Positions 35,375-44,840 of a DNA stretch of 47,153 nt are shown one piece after another. This stretch comes from Nitrospinota bacterium (GTDB taxonomy: Bacteria; Nitrospinota; Nitrospinia; Nitrospinales; VA-1). Numbering within the stretch: position 1 is the first letter of the stretch; each line of letters begins with the position of its first letter. Under the pieces are notes generated by a model. That model did not search any database, was not told the DNA's origin, and saw only the letters and a list, made by a program, of their open reading frames with translations. The DNA lies in NCBI GenBank assembly GCA_009873635.1, contig WAHY01000001.1, positions 52,532 through 99,684 of the forward strand, written 5' to 3'. Both the position numbers and the translations under genes were made by a program.

Positions 35375-35428
35375 TTATTTCTGTTCAATACCGAAGAAAG
35401 TAGCCATTAATTTGGCAGTCGGGCTCAT
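35375..35428 (-). CDS. Candidate 17-residue leader peptide
   Basis: A short frame reads MSPTAKLMATFFGIEQK, then TAA, with AGGGA about 7 bases before its ATG. It lies 34 bases upstream of the 68-residue basic protein on the same strand and might be a leader peptide. Evidence is limited to the ribosome binding site and position. Confidence 0.25.
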   Translation of the reverse strand: MSPTAKLMATFFGIEQK

Positions 35429-35594
35429 ACTTTTTTCCCTGGTTGAGCAATTTTTTGATGGGTATTTCTGAACCTTTAAAGGCTTTTGATTTCGAGTTTT
35501 GTTTTCTAATCCTTTAAATGGTAGTCACGCAAATTAAAAACAGGTAAAATAAAAATATATTCACAGATTAAAATTTTTAGTTCGGAGTACAGTA

Positions 35595-36500
35595 GTGAGC
35601 GCTATAAAAACAACAATATTATTAGGTGGATTAACGTTAATTCTTGTTTTTGGAGGAATGGCTCTTGGTGGGCAAGAAGGTATGATTCTGGCTTTTGTAA
35701 TTGCCGTTGCCATGAACTTTGGCGCATACTTTTATAGCGATAAGATGGTTCTCTCCATGTACAAGGCTGAGGAGATCGGTGAATACGATTCTCCAGAGAT
35801 CTTTAATATAGTAAGAGAACTTTCTCATCGGGCTGAAATTCCCGTTCCAAAAATATATAGGATACCTTCTGACCAGCCTAATGCTTTTGCGACAGGGAGG
35901 AATCCGGAAAATGCGGCGGTTGCTGTTACCGATGGAATCGTCAAAATTCTCGATCATGAAGAGTTGGCAGGTGTGCTGGCGCACGAGCTCGGGCATGTTA
36001 AAAACAGAGATATTTTGATCGGAACCATTGCGGCAACCTTAGCCGGTGCCATCAGCATGCTGGCTAATATGGCCCAATGGAGCATGTTGTTTGGTGGAGG
36101 AAGAAATGATGAAAGAGGAGGCCACCCGGCTCTAATGATCATCATGATGATTTTAGCGCCTATTGCAGCAATGCTGGTTCAGATGGCAGTTTCAAGGACC
36201 CGGGAGTATAAAGCCGACCAGACTGCGGCTGAGCTGATAGGAACTCCCGCTCCGTTAGCCACTGCTTTATCTAAACTGGATCAATTTTCCAAAAAGATTC
36301 CTATGGAAGCGGAACCTGCGACAGCGCATATGTTTATAGTCAGCCCTTTGACCGGTAAAGATTTAGCCAGTTTGTTCAGCACCCACCCACCTATTGAAAA
36401 ACGTATTTCAGCTTTAATGGAACTTTCAGTGGAGCCTGTGGCAAGTCTCTCATCCTCGGACAGAGGTGGGCCATCATCTCGTTCGAACTATGAATGGTGA
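35595..36500 (+). CDS. htpX: Membrane zinc metalloprotease HtpX (M48B)
   Basis: The 301-residue inner-membrane protease degrades misfolded membrane proteins. It has two N-terminal spans (about 7-45), the conserved PNAFATGRNPENAAVAVTDG block, the zinc-binding motif HELGH (about 130-134), and two further spans (about 143-160 and 175-195). A later REYKADQTAAEL motif carries the third zinc ligand. Length is typical. It starts at GTG 35595 after an AGTTCGGAG sequence. Confidence 0.94.
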   Translation: MSAIKTTILLGGLTLILVFGGMALGGQEGMILAFVIAVAMNFGAYFYSDKMVLSMYKAEEIGEYDSPEIFNIVRELSHRAEIPVPKIYRIPSDQPNAFATGRNPENAAVAVTDGIVKILDHEELAGVLAHELGHVKNRDILIGTIAATLAGAISMLANMAQWSMLFGGGRNDERGGHPALMIIMMILAPIAAMLVQMAVSRTREYKADQTAAELIGTPAPLATALSKLDQFSKKIPMEAEPATAHMFIVSPLTGKDLASLFSTHPPIEKRISALMELSVEPVASLSSSDRGGPSSRSNYEW

Positions 36501-36532
36501 TTGGTGAAGTGAAACTTCTCAATTCTTAAAAA

Positions 36533-37099
36533 CTAATACGCTGATTGACGTTTTTCGAATTTGTAAGAGTGCAGAACTTTTTTTGCTTCCCGGGCCAGGG
36601 CCTTGAGTCCAGCCAAGTCGATTTCTTGCAAACTTCCAGAAACACTTTCACTGCTTTCCTTTAAAGCCAGTACTTTTTTCTGCTTGGCCAGATAGAGCAA
36701 TCCCTGGTGACGGATTGAACTTTTCCCTTTATCTAAAGTTCGGCGGAAAATGAAGATCACATCTTCATTGTATTTGCTGGATATTTGGCTGAGGCTGTCT
36801 CTATTCACTGGACCGGTTAAAGGTTCTCCTGGTTTTGCGGGGGCGATTCTGGCCGGGTCGAGTTTTAAAAGTGTTCTTCTAATTATCTTTGGGTCAGAAA
36901 AAACGGGGTTCGCCTTCATGCTCCCAAGGCTTTCTATCACCCTGAGAGATTTTGGGAATACCAGCATTTTAACTGCGGTGTCCGATTTTTCCTTATCCAA
37001 CAGATCTTCCTCTGCAATCACAGGTGAGGCAAATAGACAGAACAGTAGCGTTGCAATAGGGAAAATAACGTGCCAGATTTTAGATTGGTTTTTTTTCAT
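36533..37099 (-). CDS. Secreted protein of unknown function
   Basis: The protein has 188 residues with a clear signal peptide (MKKNQSKIWHVIFPIATLLF followed by a cleavable ASPVIAEE end). The mature part includes VFPKSLRVIESLGSMKANPV, SKYNEDVIFIFRRTLDKGKS and LLYLAKQKKVLALKES, a pattern of strands that may form a small periplasmic domain. I recognise no family. I use ATG 37099, because the signal peptide fits; the frame upstream to 37141 adds 14 residues before it. It converges with htpX. Confidence 0.65.
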   Translation of the reverse strand: MKKNQSKIWHVIFPIATLLFCLFASPVIAEEDLLDKEKSDTAVKMLVFPKSLRVIESLGSMKANPVFSDPKIIRRTLLKLDPARIAPAKPGEPLTGPVNRDSLSQISSKYNEDVIFIFRRTLDKGKSSIRHQGLLYLAKQKKVLALKESSESVSGSLQEIDLAGLKALAREAKKVLHSYKFEKRQSAY

Positions 37100-37444
37100 A
37101 ATGGATAGCTTTAGCTTAACCCCATAATTTATACCTAACAAGAAAAAAATATTGTAGCTCTCACCACAATCTTTCCAGATATAATTTCTTCATATTTAGA
37201 TAAGCAGTTTTGAGATGTATTTTCCAGTTTAAAGTGCTAATCTAAAACAGTTTTTTAAACACTGATTTTGGAACCCATGTTCCTGAAATATATGAAGCTA
37301 ATGGTCAATTCTTGGACAGATTTTAATATTGCAATGATGTCTTTAGAATATGCACTTATCTGATTTCCCAGAATTAAGATGCTTTATAAAGCTTCTTTCC
37401 CATTATCACTTTCATAAACAGTTCTCGTCCTGTTTTATTGGCAT
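37100..37444. other. 345-base AT-rich divergent intergenic region
   Basis: No coding frame with a ribosome binding site was found between the secreted protein (minus) and the Sel1 gene (plus). No clear promoter pair or hairpin stands out. Confidence 0.4.
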
Positions 37445-39014
37445 ATGAGTGTCACCAAACGCATAATTATCCCCGCTTTTATTTTTCTACTTGTTTTCAG
37501 TATTGTATCCAGAGTGTTTTTTCGCGACTTTCAAAATGGTTGGGAGGCGTATCAAAATAAGGATTATAAAACAGCCTTTGAGTTATGGCAGCCGTTAGCT
37601 GAGAAGGGAGATACCAGAGCTCAATTTTTTTTGGGATTTATGAATGATATGGGGTTTGGGGTTCCAAAAGACGATAAAGAGGCGGTTAATTGGTATAGGT
37701 TAGCAGCTGAACAGGGTGATTCCAGAGCCCAACTCTTTTTGGGATTTATGTACGACCTGGGGAAAGGAGTTCCGCAGGATTACAAAGAAGCTATCAAGTG
37801 GTACCGACTCGCTACAGAACAAGGATATCACGAGGCAGCAGAACATTTGTCAAAACTGGAGAAAATAAAGATCCCTAAAGAACTGGAAGGTTTATTTGCA
37901 GATGCAAATAGAGGTGTTGCTAAAGCCCAATACAATTTGGCCATGAAATATGCAAATAAAGAAGGGGGATTCCACAATGAGAAAGAGGCTGCAAAGTGGT
38001 TTGAACTTGCTGCAAAACAAGGGTTTAAAGCAAAAAAGAATATATACGAGCTGGCAAACAAGAATGTTTCAAAAGCTTTAGAGATTTTAAAATCTGATGC
38101 GGAAAACGGTATTCCTGAGGCCCAATACACCTTGAGTGTGATGTATGGAAATGGAGACGGTGTTCCACAAGATATTAAGAAGTCTATAATGTGGTGCCAA
38201 CTTGCTGCTGAACAAGGTTATGCAATGGCACAATTTAACTTGGCTGTGTTGTATTCAACTGGACAAGGAGTTCCAGAAGATAAACAGAAAGCTTTGAAGT
38301 GGTACCAGCTTGCTTTAAAACAAGGATACAATGAAACTAGAGATATTTTGTATAATTGGGCAAGGAACAACAATCCTCAAGCCTTGAAGTTATTAATCGA
38401 TGACGCTGAAAATGATATTATTGAAGCGCAAATTAACTTGGCTGTTATGTATTTAACTGGACAAGGAGTTCCAGAAGATAAACAGAAGGCTTTGAAATGG
38501 TACAAGACCGCAGCAGAAACAAAAATTCATACTAAAAAAATTGTAAAGACTAATTTTAGGAAGAAAAATATTCCGCAAGTCTTGAAGCGTTTGGTCTACA
38601 ACGCTGAAAAAGGTGCGGTCGATGCGCAAATTAATCTGGCTCTCATGTATGCTTCCGGAGAGATAGTACCAGAAGATACGAATAAAGCCTTGAAATGGTT
38701 TCAGCGTTCTTTGAAATTGAAAATCGAATCAGAAAATAAGTATTTACAAAATGGTGAATAAAGATTTGCCCGCTACCTTAAAAGTTTTAAAGAATGATGC
38801 AGAAAGAGGGATTCCTGAAGCCCAAAACTACTTGGGTATGTTTTATGATAGAAAATCGAATAGTAATGTCTTGGCCCACATGTGGTACAATCTTTCTGGT
38901 TTGCAGGGCCATATGGATGCTACAAGACAGATTCAGTCGATTGAAAAGAAAATGTCTCAGGAACAAATAGAGCAAGCACAGATGATGGTTGCAAACTGGA
39001 AACCAAAACAATAA
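37445..39014 (+). pseudogene. Sel1/TPR-like repeat protein, apparently frameshifted
   Basis: The first frame (37445-38761) has an N-terminal hydrophobic segment (about 8-25) and about ten Sel1-like repeats, such as GDTRAQFFLGFMNDMGFGVP and AQINLAVMYLTGQGVPEDK, ending at TAA 38761. The overlapping frame from 38751 carries the next repeat (TLKVLKNDAERGIPEAQNYL) and a normal C-terminal end. Removing one A from the A4 run at 38748-38751 joins them into a roughly 522-residue protein whose repeat register is preserved (compare the earlier ALKLLIDDAENDIIEAQ). Sel1 repeats mediate protein interactions; the function here is unknown. Alternatively the two ORFs are coupled by the overlapping ATGGTGAATAA. 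Confidence 0.7.
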
Positions 39015-39113
39015 ATCCCGTGGTGATCTCTCCAATAAAGCCCCATTTTAATTTGAGTTTGACATAATTGTTACGGCGCTTTGTCCTTATGACTGGTAGC
39101 TTACTGGTCCCCT

Positions 39114-40256
39114 ATGAAAATTTGTCTTACTATTTATTCTTCTCCATGGTCTGAGTTTGCGGGTGGTGGTCAAATAGCTGTTCATCACCTCGCCTGCGCT
39201 TTGCAGAGAATGGGGCATGATGTCCATGTGCTTTATTCTAAGAGTCATGGTGAAAAGTTTTCAGCCAACCCTCCGTATACCGTTCATTGGGCTACCCATT
39301 TTCATTGCGCAACATTGAACTTTGATATCTTTTCCTTTGCGCGGGCTTTGAAGCGTCTCATGAAATGGGAGCAGTTTGACATTATACATGGCAATGCTGA
39401 AGAGGCATTTTTTGCCGGTGAAATTGCCAGGGACTTCAGGGCTGGATACCTGTTTACCAGTCACGCAAATATGATTCCGGAAACGGGTCTGCTTCGAGGG
39501 ATGTTACGGCCGCTGAATTTTTTAAAAAATATCAATAACTACCTGCTGCGTTCATCAGCGTTCAACGCTTCAAGAATTATTACTTTCAGTGAATTCTCAA
39601 GAAAACTGGTTCTCAAGGGTTTAAGACATAAAAAAGGAAAAAGAGTTTTGGTGGTTCCTCCTGGAATAGACCCCAGCTGGCTCAAAGTGGAAATGAGAAA
39701 TCAGGGTTCCAGGGATCTGGTGTTATGGGGACGGATGGAGGAGCAGAAGGGTATCTCTGAACTTCTCCGGGCATTAAGAGAAGTTGCTGCCAGAATACCC
39801 GAAGTAAGGCTCCATTTGATCGGGGAAGGCAATATGACTGGTTCCTATCGTAATCAGGCTAAGGAGTTGGGGATACAGGATCGAGTTATTTTTCATGGAT
39901 GGATGAATATTGATGAAATTCAAAAATTCATTGTTAATTGTGCTGTAGGTGTTTTCCCTTCTCGTATTGAGAGTTTTGGTTTATCAATGGCAGAGGCGAT
40001 GGGGGCGGGACTACCCATCGTAGCGACCCGGGTGGGGGCTCTTCCAGAATTTATTGAAGATGGTGCTACAGGAACCCTGGTTCCTCCGGGAAATATTCCG
40101 GCACTCTACAGGGCCATCCTTGAAAAACTTGAAAATCCGGATCGGACAAAGGTTATGGCTGATGCAGGGAGAGAAGTGGTGCGTCAACGTTTTTCCTGGG
40201 ATCAGTCAGCTCAAACAATGACAACAATTTATCAGGCTGTCCTGGATGAGATATAA
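39114..40256 (+). CDS. GT4-family glycosyltransferase
   Basis: The 380-residue GT-B enzyme has an N-terminal GGGQIAVHHLACALQRMGHD acceptor domain. A C-terminal donor domain has LWGRMEEQKGISELLRAL, VRLHLIGEGN, VIFHGWMN, GVFPSRIESFGLSMAEAMGA and PIVATRVGALPEFI, with the catalytic ExFGxxxAE-like block. It transfers a sugar from a nucleotide sugar. It directly abuts the GT2 gene (stop TAA then ATG), so the two probably build the same glycan; the product is unknown. Confidence 0.9.
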   Translation: MKICLTIYSSPWSEFAGGGQIAVHHLACALQRMGHDVHVLYSKSHGEKFSANPPYTVHWATHFHCATLNFDIFSFARALKRLMKWEQFDIIHGNAEEAFFAGEIARDFRAGYLFTSHANMIPETGLLRGMLRPLNFLKNINNYLLRSSAFNASRIITFSEFSRKLVLKGLRHKKGKRVLVVPPGIDPSWLKVEMRNQGSRDLVLWGRMEEQKGISELLRALREVAARIPEVRLHLIGEGNMTGSYRNQAKELGIQDRVIFHGWMNIDEIQKFIVNCAVGVFPSRIESFGLSMAEAMGAGLPIVATRVGALPEFIEDGATGTLVPPGNIPALYRAILEKLENPDRTKVMADAGREVVRQRFSWDQSAQTMTTIYQAVLDEI

Positions 40257-41180
40257 ATGACGGAACGCTTATTTAAAGAACCGCCCGGTCTTGATCTTTC
40301 AATCATCATTGTCAGCTTCAACACGAGAGATGTTCTTTTTGATTGTCTAAAATCTATCTACGAAAAAACCAACGACATCTCCTTTGAAGTTATTGTGGTC
40401 GATAATGCTTCTAAAGATGATACCGCTGTTTCTGTTTCAGAAAGTTTTCCTGATGTTCGTTTAATATGCAACGATGTTAATAAAGGTTTCTCGGCCGCAA
40501 ATAATCAGGGTATCCGTGAATCAACAGGAAAGTTTATTGCCTTTTTGAATCCTGATACTTGTCTGATTGAAAACAGTTTCAAAAAAATATGCGGGTTTTT
40601 AAAGGAGCATTCGGAGTTTTCAATTCTTGGTCCTGGAATTATTGACGAATCTGGTCAGCCAAGCCCGACCAGGCTCTGGGAGGACACCCCTTATGACGCG
40701 GCATGGAAAATTCTGGGTCTTTATAATCCAAGTGATGAATTGCAAAAAATGAAGGATGTGGAGGAAGCTCTGGTGATTTCGGGTTGTTGTTTTGTGGCCC
40801 GGCGTGAGTTATTCGAAGAAATTGGATTGCTGGATGAAAATTATTTTTTATATAACGAAGAAGATGACTTTTGCCGCAGGGCGAGAAAATATGGGAAACG
40901 AATCTGTTTTTTTCAAGAAACAAAGATTCAGCATCTGCTTGGTAGAAGCACACATCAGCCGGAACACCGGGAAAAAGTTATTGTAGAAACATATAAAAGC
41001 AACGTGTATTTCTATTCAAAACATTATTCCATGGGTTGGAATATCGTTTTGAAATCTTTATATAAAGTAACATTTTTAACTGGACTGATCCGGTCTGCGT
41101 TTCGTCACTTGACGGGATCCACCACCCAGGGGGCTGATGATTCCCTGAGACTCAAACTCAAACTTCTATTTTTACCCTGA
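40257..41180 (+). CDS. GT2-family glycosyltransferase
   Basis: The 307-residue GT-A enzyme has LSIIIVSFNTRDVLFDCLKS at the N-terminus, EVIVVDNASKDDT, NKGFSAANNQGI, the DxD metal-binding position FLNPDTCL, and a YNEEDDFCRRA block with the likely catalytic Asp/Glu. This resembles rhamnosyl-type GT2 enzymes. It ends with a hydrophobic segment near 265-285. It lies immediately after the GT4 gene as a two-gene glycosylation unit, followed by mnmG after 46 bases. Confidence 0.9.
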   Translation: MTERLFKEPPGLDLSIIIVSFNTRDVLFDCLKSIYEKTNDISFEVIVVDNASKDDTAVSVSESFPDVRLICNDVNKGFSAANNQGIRESTGKFIAFLNPDTCLIENSFKKICGFLKEHSEFSILGPGIIDESGQPSPTRLWEDTPYDAAWKILGLYNPSDELQKMKDVEEALVISGCCFVARRELFEEIGLLDENYFLYNEEDDFCRRARKYGKRICFFQETKIQHLLGRSTHQPEHREKVIVETYKSNVYFYSKHYSMGWNIVLKSLYKVTFLTGLIRSAFRHLTGSTTQGADDSLRLKLKLLFLP

Positions 41181-41226
41181 ATTGTTGTAATATAGAAGGC
41201 TCGATCAATAAACCGGTTTAAATCTG

Positions 41227-43083
41227 ATGAAAATTGCTGATGTTGTTGTAATTGGCGGCGGGCACGCGGGTTGTGAAGCGGCGTTGGCCGCAGCGCGTAT
41301 GGGGTGCTCCACGGTAATGATCACTCTGGAGGCCGATAAAATTGCCTTGATGCCGTGTAATCCGGCTATTGGAGGAGTGGGAAAGGGCCATATTGTTCGT
41401 GAAATAGATGCTCTTGGCGGTGAAATGGCCAGGGTGATTGATGAGACTGGAATCCAGTACAGGGTTTTGAATTCATCAAAAGGTCCAGCAGTTCATGGGT
41501 ATCGTGCACAGGCTGACAAGAACAAATATAAAATGGCTATGCGCCGTGTGCTGGAAAATACCGCAAACCTTGATTTGATATTTGATGAAGTTGATGAACT
41601 GGTTATTGAGAATTTAGTGGTAAAGGGTGTTCGAACAGCAAAGGGCATGGAAATCAAGTCCAGGTCTGTGGTCATCACCACCGGAACATTTTTAAACGGA
41701 CTCATACACCTTGGGCTGAAAAGCAGACCGGCTGGAAGAGTGGGAGAAAAGCCTTCTACTAAATTGTCGCAATCGTTTCTTGCGGCCGGGTTTGAACTGG
41801 GTCGCCTGAAAACAGGAACTCCGCCACGCTTAAAAAGGGATAGTATCGATTTCAGCCAATGTGTTCTCCAGCCTGGAGATGAGGTGCCACGGCCATTTTC
41901 GTTTTCAACCCCTGCTATTGACCGAGAACAAGTTCCTTGCCATCTTACTGCAACGAATGAACGAACGGCAAAGATCATACGTGATAATTTACATTTATCA
42001 CCTTTATACAGTGGAGTGATAGATGGGGTAGGTCCACGCTATTGCCCATCTATAGAAGATAAAGTTGTTAAGTTTCCCGATAAGAATTCGCATAATATCT
42101 TTCTTGAACCTGAGAGTTTGGATACGGACTGGATTTATCCTAATGGCATCTCCACCAGCCTTGATGAAGAGGTACAGTTAAAGCTGGTGCGAACTATCCC
42201 GGGCCTTGAGCAGGCGGAAATAGTTATGCCGGGTTATGCAGTAGAATACGATTATGTTCCACCAACGCAACTTACCCCGTCTTTGGAGACCAAGAGGGTC
42301 AGCGGTCTTTTTCACGCGGGACAGATCAATGGCACTTCTGGTTACGAAGAAGCGGCAGGCCAGGGCATCATGGCAGGAATCAATGCTGCCCTGAAGGCAC
42401 AGGACCGAAAGCCGTTTTTGTTAACCCGCATGGATAGTTATATTGGTGTTCTCATTGATGATCTGGTGACTAAAGGCACACAGGAACCCTATCGTATGTT
42501 CACCTCTCGTGCAGAGTACCGTTTAATTTTAAGGCAGGATAATGCTGATGAACGGCTGATGCAAAAGGGGCATGAGCTGGGACTGGTGGATAAAACCTTG
42601 CTTGCAAAGTGTATGGAAAAATATTGCGCGGTAGACAGGGAGATCAAAAGGCTTGAAGAGACGCCAGTTGCTCCCAATCCTGAAACGCTTGCAAGGTTGT
42701 CCAGGCTTGGTATTCAGGAGTTAAGAAATCCCACCACCCTGGGAGGGTTGTTGCGCCGCCCTGAAGTGTCGCATGATAGATTGCTGAGAGCTTTCGATGG
42801 TGAAGAGGTTCCACAATTGGTAGGAGAGCAGGTTGAGATCAGGATGAAGTATGAAGGATTCATTAACCGTCAGAATCAGATGGTTGCCCGGCAGAAGAAA
42901 CTGGAACATTACCGTATACCAGAAAGTTTTGAGTATAAGGGAATATCCGGACTGTCTCATGAAGTGATTCAAAAACTGGAAGAAATTCGTCCGGTTACTT
43001 TGGGGCAGGCAGGTCGTATTTCAGGCGTTACCCCTTCTGCCATCAGCCTGATCATGTTACTGCTGGAGAAAACTAATCATTAA
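41227..43083 (+). CDS. mnmG: tRNA uridine 5-carboxymethylaminomethyl modification enzyme MnmG
   Basis: The 618-residue flavoenzyme acts with MnmE to install the cmnm5 group on wobble uridines. The FAD motif VIGGGHAGCEAALAAARMG is at the N-terminus, followed by CNPAIGGVGKGHIVREIDAL, RVLNSSKGPAVHG, LKTGTPPRL, SGYEEAAGQGIMAGINAAL and the C-terminal helical domain with GISGLSHEVIQKLEEIRP and TLGQAGRISGVTPSAI. Length is close to the usual 620-630. No mnmE is in the window. It begins at ATG 41227. Confidence 0.97.
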   Translation: MKIADVVVIGGGHAGCEAALAAARMGCSTVMITLEADKIALMPCNPAIGGVGKGHIVREIDALGGEMARVIDETGIQYRVLNSSKGPAVHGYRAQADKNKYKMAMRRVLENTANLDLIFDEVDELVIENLVVKGVRTAKGMEIKSRSVVITTGTFLNGLIHLGLKSRPAGRVGEKPSTKLSQSFLAAGFELGRLKTGTPPRLKRDSIDFSQCVLQPGDEVPRPFSFSTPAIDREQVPCHLTATNERTAKIIRDNLHLSPLYSGVIDGVGPRYCPSIEDKVVKFPDKNSHNIFLEPESLDTDWIYPNGISTSLDEEVQLKLVRTIPGLEQAEIVMPGYAVEYDYVPPTQLTPSLETKRVSGLFHAGQINGTSGYEEAAGQGIMAGINAALKAQDRKPFLLTRMDSYIGVLIDDLVTKGTQEPYRMFTSRAEYRLILRQDNADERLMQKGHELGLVDKTLLAKCMEKYCAVDREIKRLEETPVAPNPETLARLSRLGIQELRNPTTLGGLLRRPEVSHDRLLRAFDGEEVPQLVGEQVEIRMKYEGFINRQNQMVARQKKLEHYRIPESFEYKGISGLSHEVIQKLEEIRPVTLGQAGRISGVTPSAISLIMLLLEKTNH

Positions 43084-43131
43084 GACTTGCCTGTAACGCA
43101 ATATATATTTTTTGGAAATCAAGATCTGAAT

Positions 43132-43362
43132 ATGCATACAGACTCTATTCAATGGCAGGTCAAAGTCGATAAAAAAGATATCGCGTACATTGTCAGCATT
43201 TTTGAAGGCTATGATAATTTAGCTGTGGTGAGAACGATTGATGCCTCCCGCGGACTCATTGAGCTTATGATTTCTCCTGACTATCTGGAAGACACCCGCA
43301 TACTAGCCGAAGCCCTGTCCAAAGAAATCCCCTTCCACAGGTGCGAAGCAATAACCAGTTAG
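43132..43362 (+). CDS. DUF4911-like small protein
   Basis: The 76-residue protein has the DUF4911 pattern: IAYIVSIFEGYDNLAVVRTI, then DASRGLIELMISPDY. The function of the family is unknown. I choose ATG 43132, preceded by GGAAAT, because the frame back to TTG 43087 has no ribosome binding site; the upstream extension adds 15 residues. It directly follows mnmG. Confidence 0.72.
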   Translation: MHTDSIQWQVKVDKKDIAYIVSIFEGYDNLAVVRTIDASRGLIELMISPDYLEDTRILAEALSKEIPFHRCEAITS

Positions 43363-43409
43363 TTAGCTTTTTATCAGGGAAAAAACTGACATTGCCAGCG
43401 TAGCATTGG

Positions 43410-43931
43410 TTAGTAATGGATCATAGAGTGGAGAGGAGTGTCTTTAAGCTTATCGCGACCTTTCAGGAAGTCCAGTTCTATTATGAAAGCTACTTCGGTA
43501 ACCTTCACACCGTTAAAATTTTTCTTTATTAGATCCAGCGTTGCAGCCAGTGTTCCTCCAGTAGCCAGGACATCATCTATGATAAGGATATTTTGTCCTG
43601 ATCGGAATGCGTCCTGATGTACTTCGACAGTATCCGTTCCATATTCCAGGGAGTAAGTTTCCGAAAAAGTTTTGTAAGGCAATTTCCCCGGTTTACGAAT
43701 CATGACCACTCCGGTCCCTAACGCGTAGGCCAGGGCTGAGGCAAAAACAAACCCTCGTGCTTCAACACCAACGACAGCATCCAAACTCTTGTCGGCGTAA
43801 CGATCTTTCAAGGTGTTTATGGTTTTCGAGAATGCCGCAGGGTCGCCCAGTAGAGGTGTAATATCTTTAAAGATGACTCCTTCTTTGGGAAAGTCCGGGA
43901 TATCACGGATAATTTGTTTAACAGTTTCCAT
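43410..43931 (-). CDS. apt: Adenine phosphoribosyltransferase
   Basis: The 173-residue enzyme salvages adenine to AMP with PRPP. Motifs are IRDIPDFPKEGVIFKDITPL, VGVEARGFVFASALAY and the PRPP-binding loop ILIIDDVLATGGTL. I start at ATG 43931, because AGGAAGG lies upstream with good spacing and the family starts here; the frame continues to 43973 without support. It follows the M23/LysM gene by 80 bases on the same strand. Confidence 0.95.
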   Translation of the reverse strand: METVKQIIRDIPDFPKEGVIFKDITPLLGDPAAFSKTINTLKDRYADKSLDAVVGVEARGFVFASALAYALGTGVVMIRKPGKLPYKTFSETYSLEYGTDTVEVHQDAFRSGQNILIIDDVLATGGTLAATLDLIKKNFNGVKVTEVAFIIELDFLKGRDKLKDTPLHSMIHY

Positions 43932-44011
43932 ATTTGTGCCTTCCTGAGAATTCATATTACGCCTGAGTGGCAATATTGGGTTTTTAGCAAAATTTGAAAA
44001 AAAAGAAAACC

Positions 44012-44719
44012 TTATCTTTTAAGAGGCAGGTATTTTATAGGATCTTTTGGGTGAGTGTCATTGCGTACTTCAAAATGAAGGTGGGATCCAGAGGACCGGC
44101 CGGTGCTTCCCATCAAAGCAACCTTTTGTCCCTGCTTAACATGACTTCCTTTTTTTGCAATGAGTTTGGAGTTATGTGCGTAAAGAGTGGTTAAATGATG
44201 TTTGTGCTTTATGATGACCATTTTCCCGTAACCCGTGGGTCCCCAACCACTGAACACCACTTTGCCCGCTGCTGCAGCATGTATAGGTGTCCCTTTGGGA
44301 GCGGCAATATCGATGCCCTCGTGTTTACGCCCATTTCTCATTCCAAACCGTGATGTGAGTGTTCCCTTTGCCGGCCAGATGAGAAAACCTTTTCTCGGTT
44401 TTACTGTGGGGGGCGCTTTACTTTTTTGGGGTCGAGGTTTTTCTTTTACTTTTACCGACAGAACCCTGCGGGCCCCCGGTATCCATAGTCGGACTCCAGT
44501 TTTTAGTTTTTTGGGGTCTCTTATGAAATTGGCTCGCTGAAGAACTTCTACATCCAGACCATAAGCCGTGGCAATGCTGTAGAGCGTTTGCCCCTTTTGT
44601 ACTGTGTGGTAGACACCTTCACCGTTATCAGGCCATGGGTCGTATTGAAAACTCTGACATCCTGTGAGAAATAGAAGGATGATTAAAAAAATGGAATTGA
44701 AATAATGGCGGAAGGGCAT
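44012..44719 (-). CDS. LysM and M23 peptidase lipoprotein (NlpD/EnvC-like)
   Basis: The 235-residue protein has a lipoprotein signal ending LFLTGC (Cys about 21), a LysM domain (about 36-80, YHTVQKGQTLYSIATAYGLD and LKTGVRLWIPG) and an M23 domain (about 110-232). The M23 metal motifs HEGIDIAAPKGTP, LYAHNSKL and SGSHLHFEVR are complete, with the zinc-binding HxxxD and HxH. It should cleave or activate cleavage of peptidoglycan cross-links during division, as NlpD-type proteins do. Unlike E. coli NlpD, the catalytic residues appear intact. Confidence 0.9.
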   Translation of the reverse strand: MPFRHYFNSIFLIILLFLTGCQSFQYDPWPDNGEGVYHTVQKGQTLYSIATAYGLDVEVLQRANFIRDPKKLKTGVRLWIPGARRVLSVKVKEKPRPQKSKAPPTVKPRKGFLIWPAKGTLTSRFGMRNGRKHEGIDIAAPKGTPIHAAAAGKVVFSGWGPTGYGKMVIIKHKHHLTTLYAHNSKLIAKKGSHVKQGQKVALMGSTGRSSGSHLHFEVRNDTHPKDPIKYLPLKR

Positions 44720-44840
44720 TTTTTTGAGGATTGTATATGCTATAACTTATTGAAAATTGTAGCATCTTTTCAATTTCGTTTACAAGCTTCGAGGCATCCT
44801 GTATAAACGGAAAATCTCTTATTCAAAGTCTGGAAAAAAC

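Noticed and set aside
38748-38761. Programmed ribosomal frameshift in the Sel1 gene
   Set aside because: There is no recognised slippery heptamer or strong downstream structure; a simple one-base insertion explains it better.
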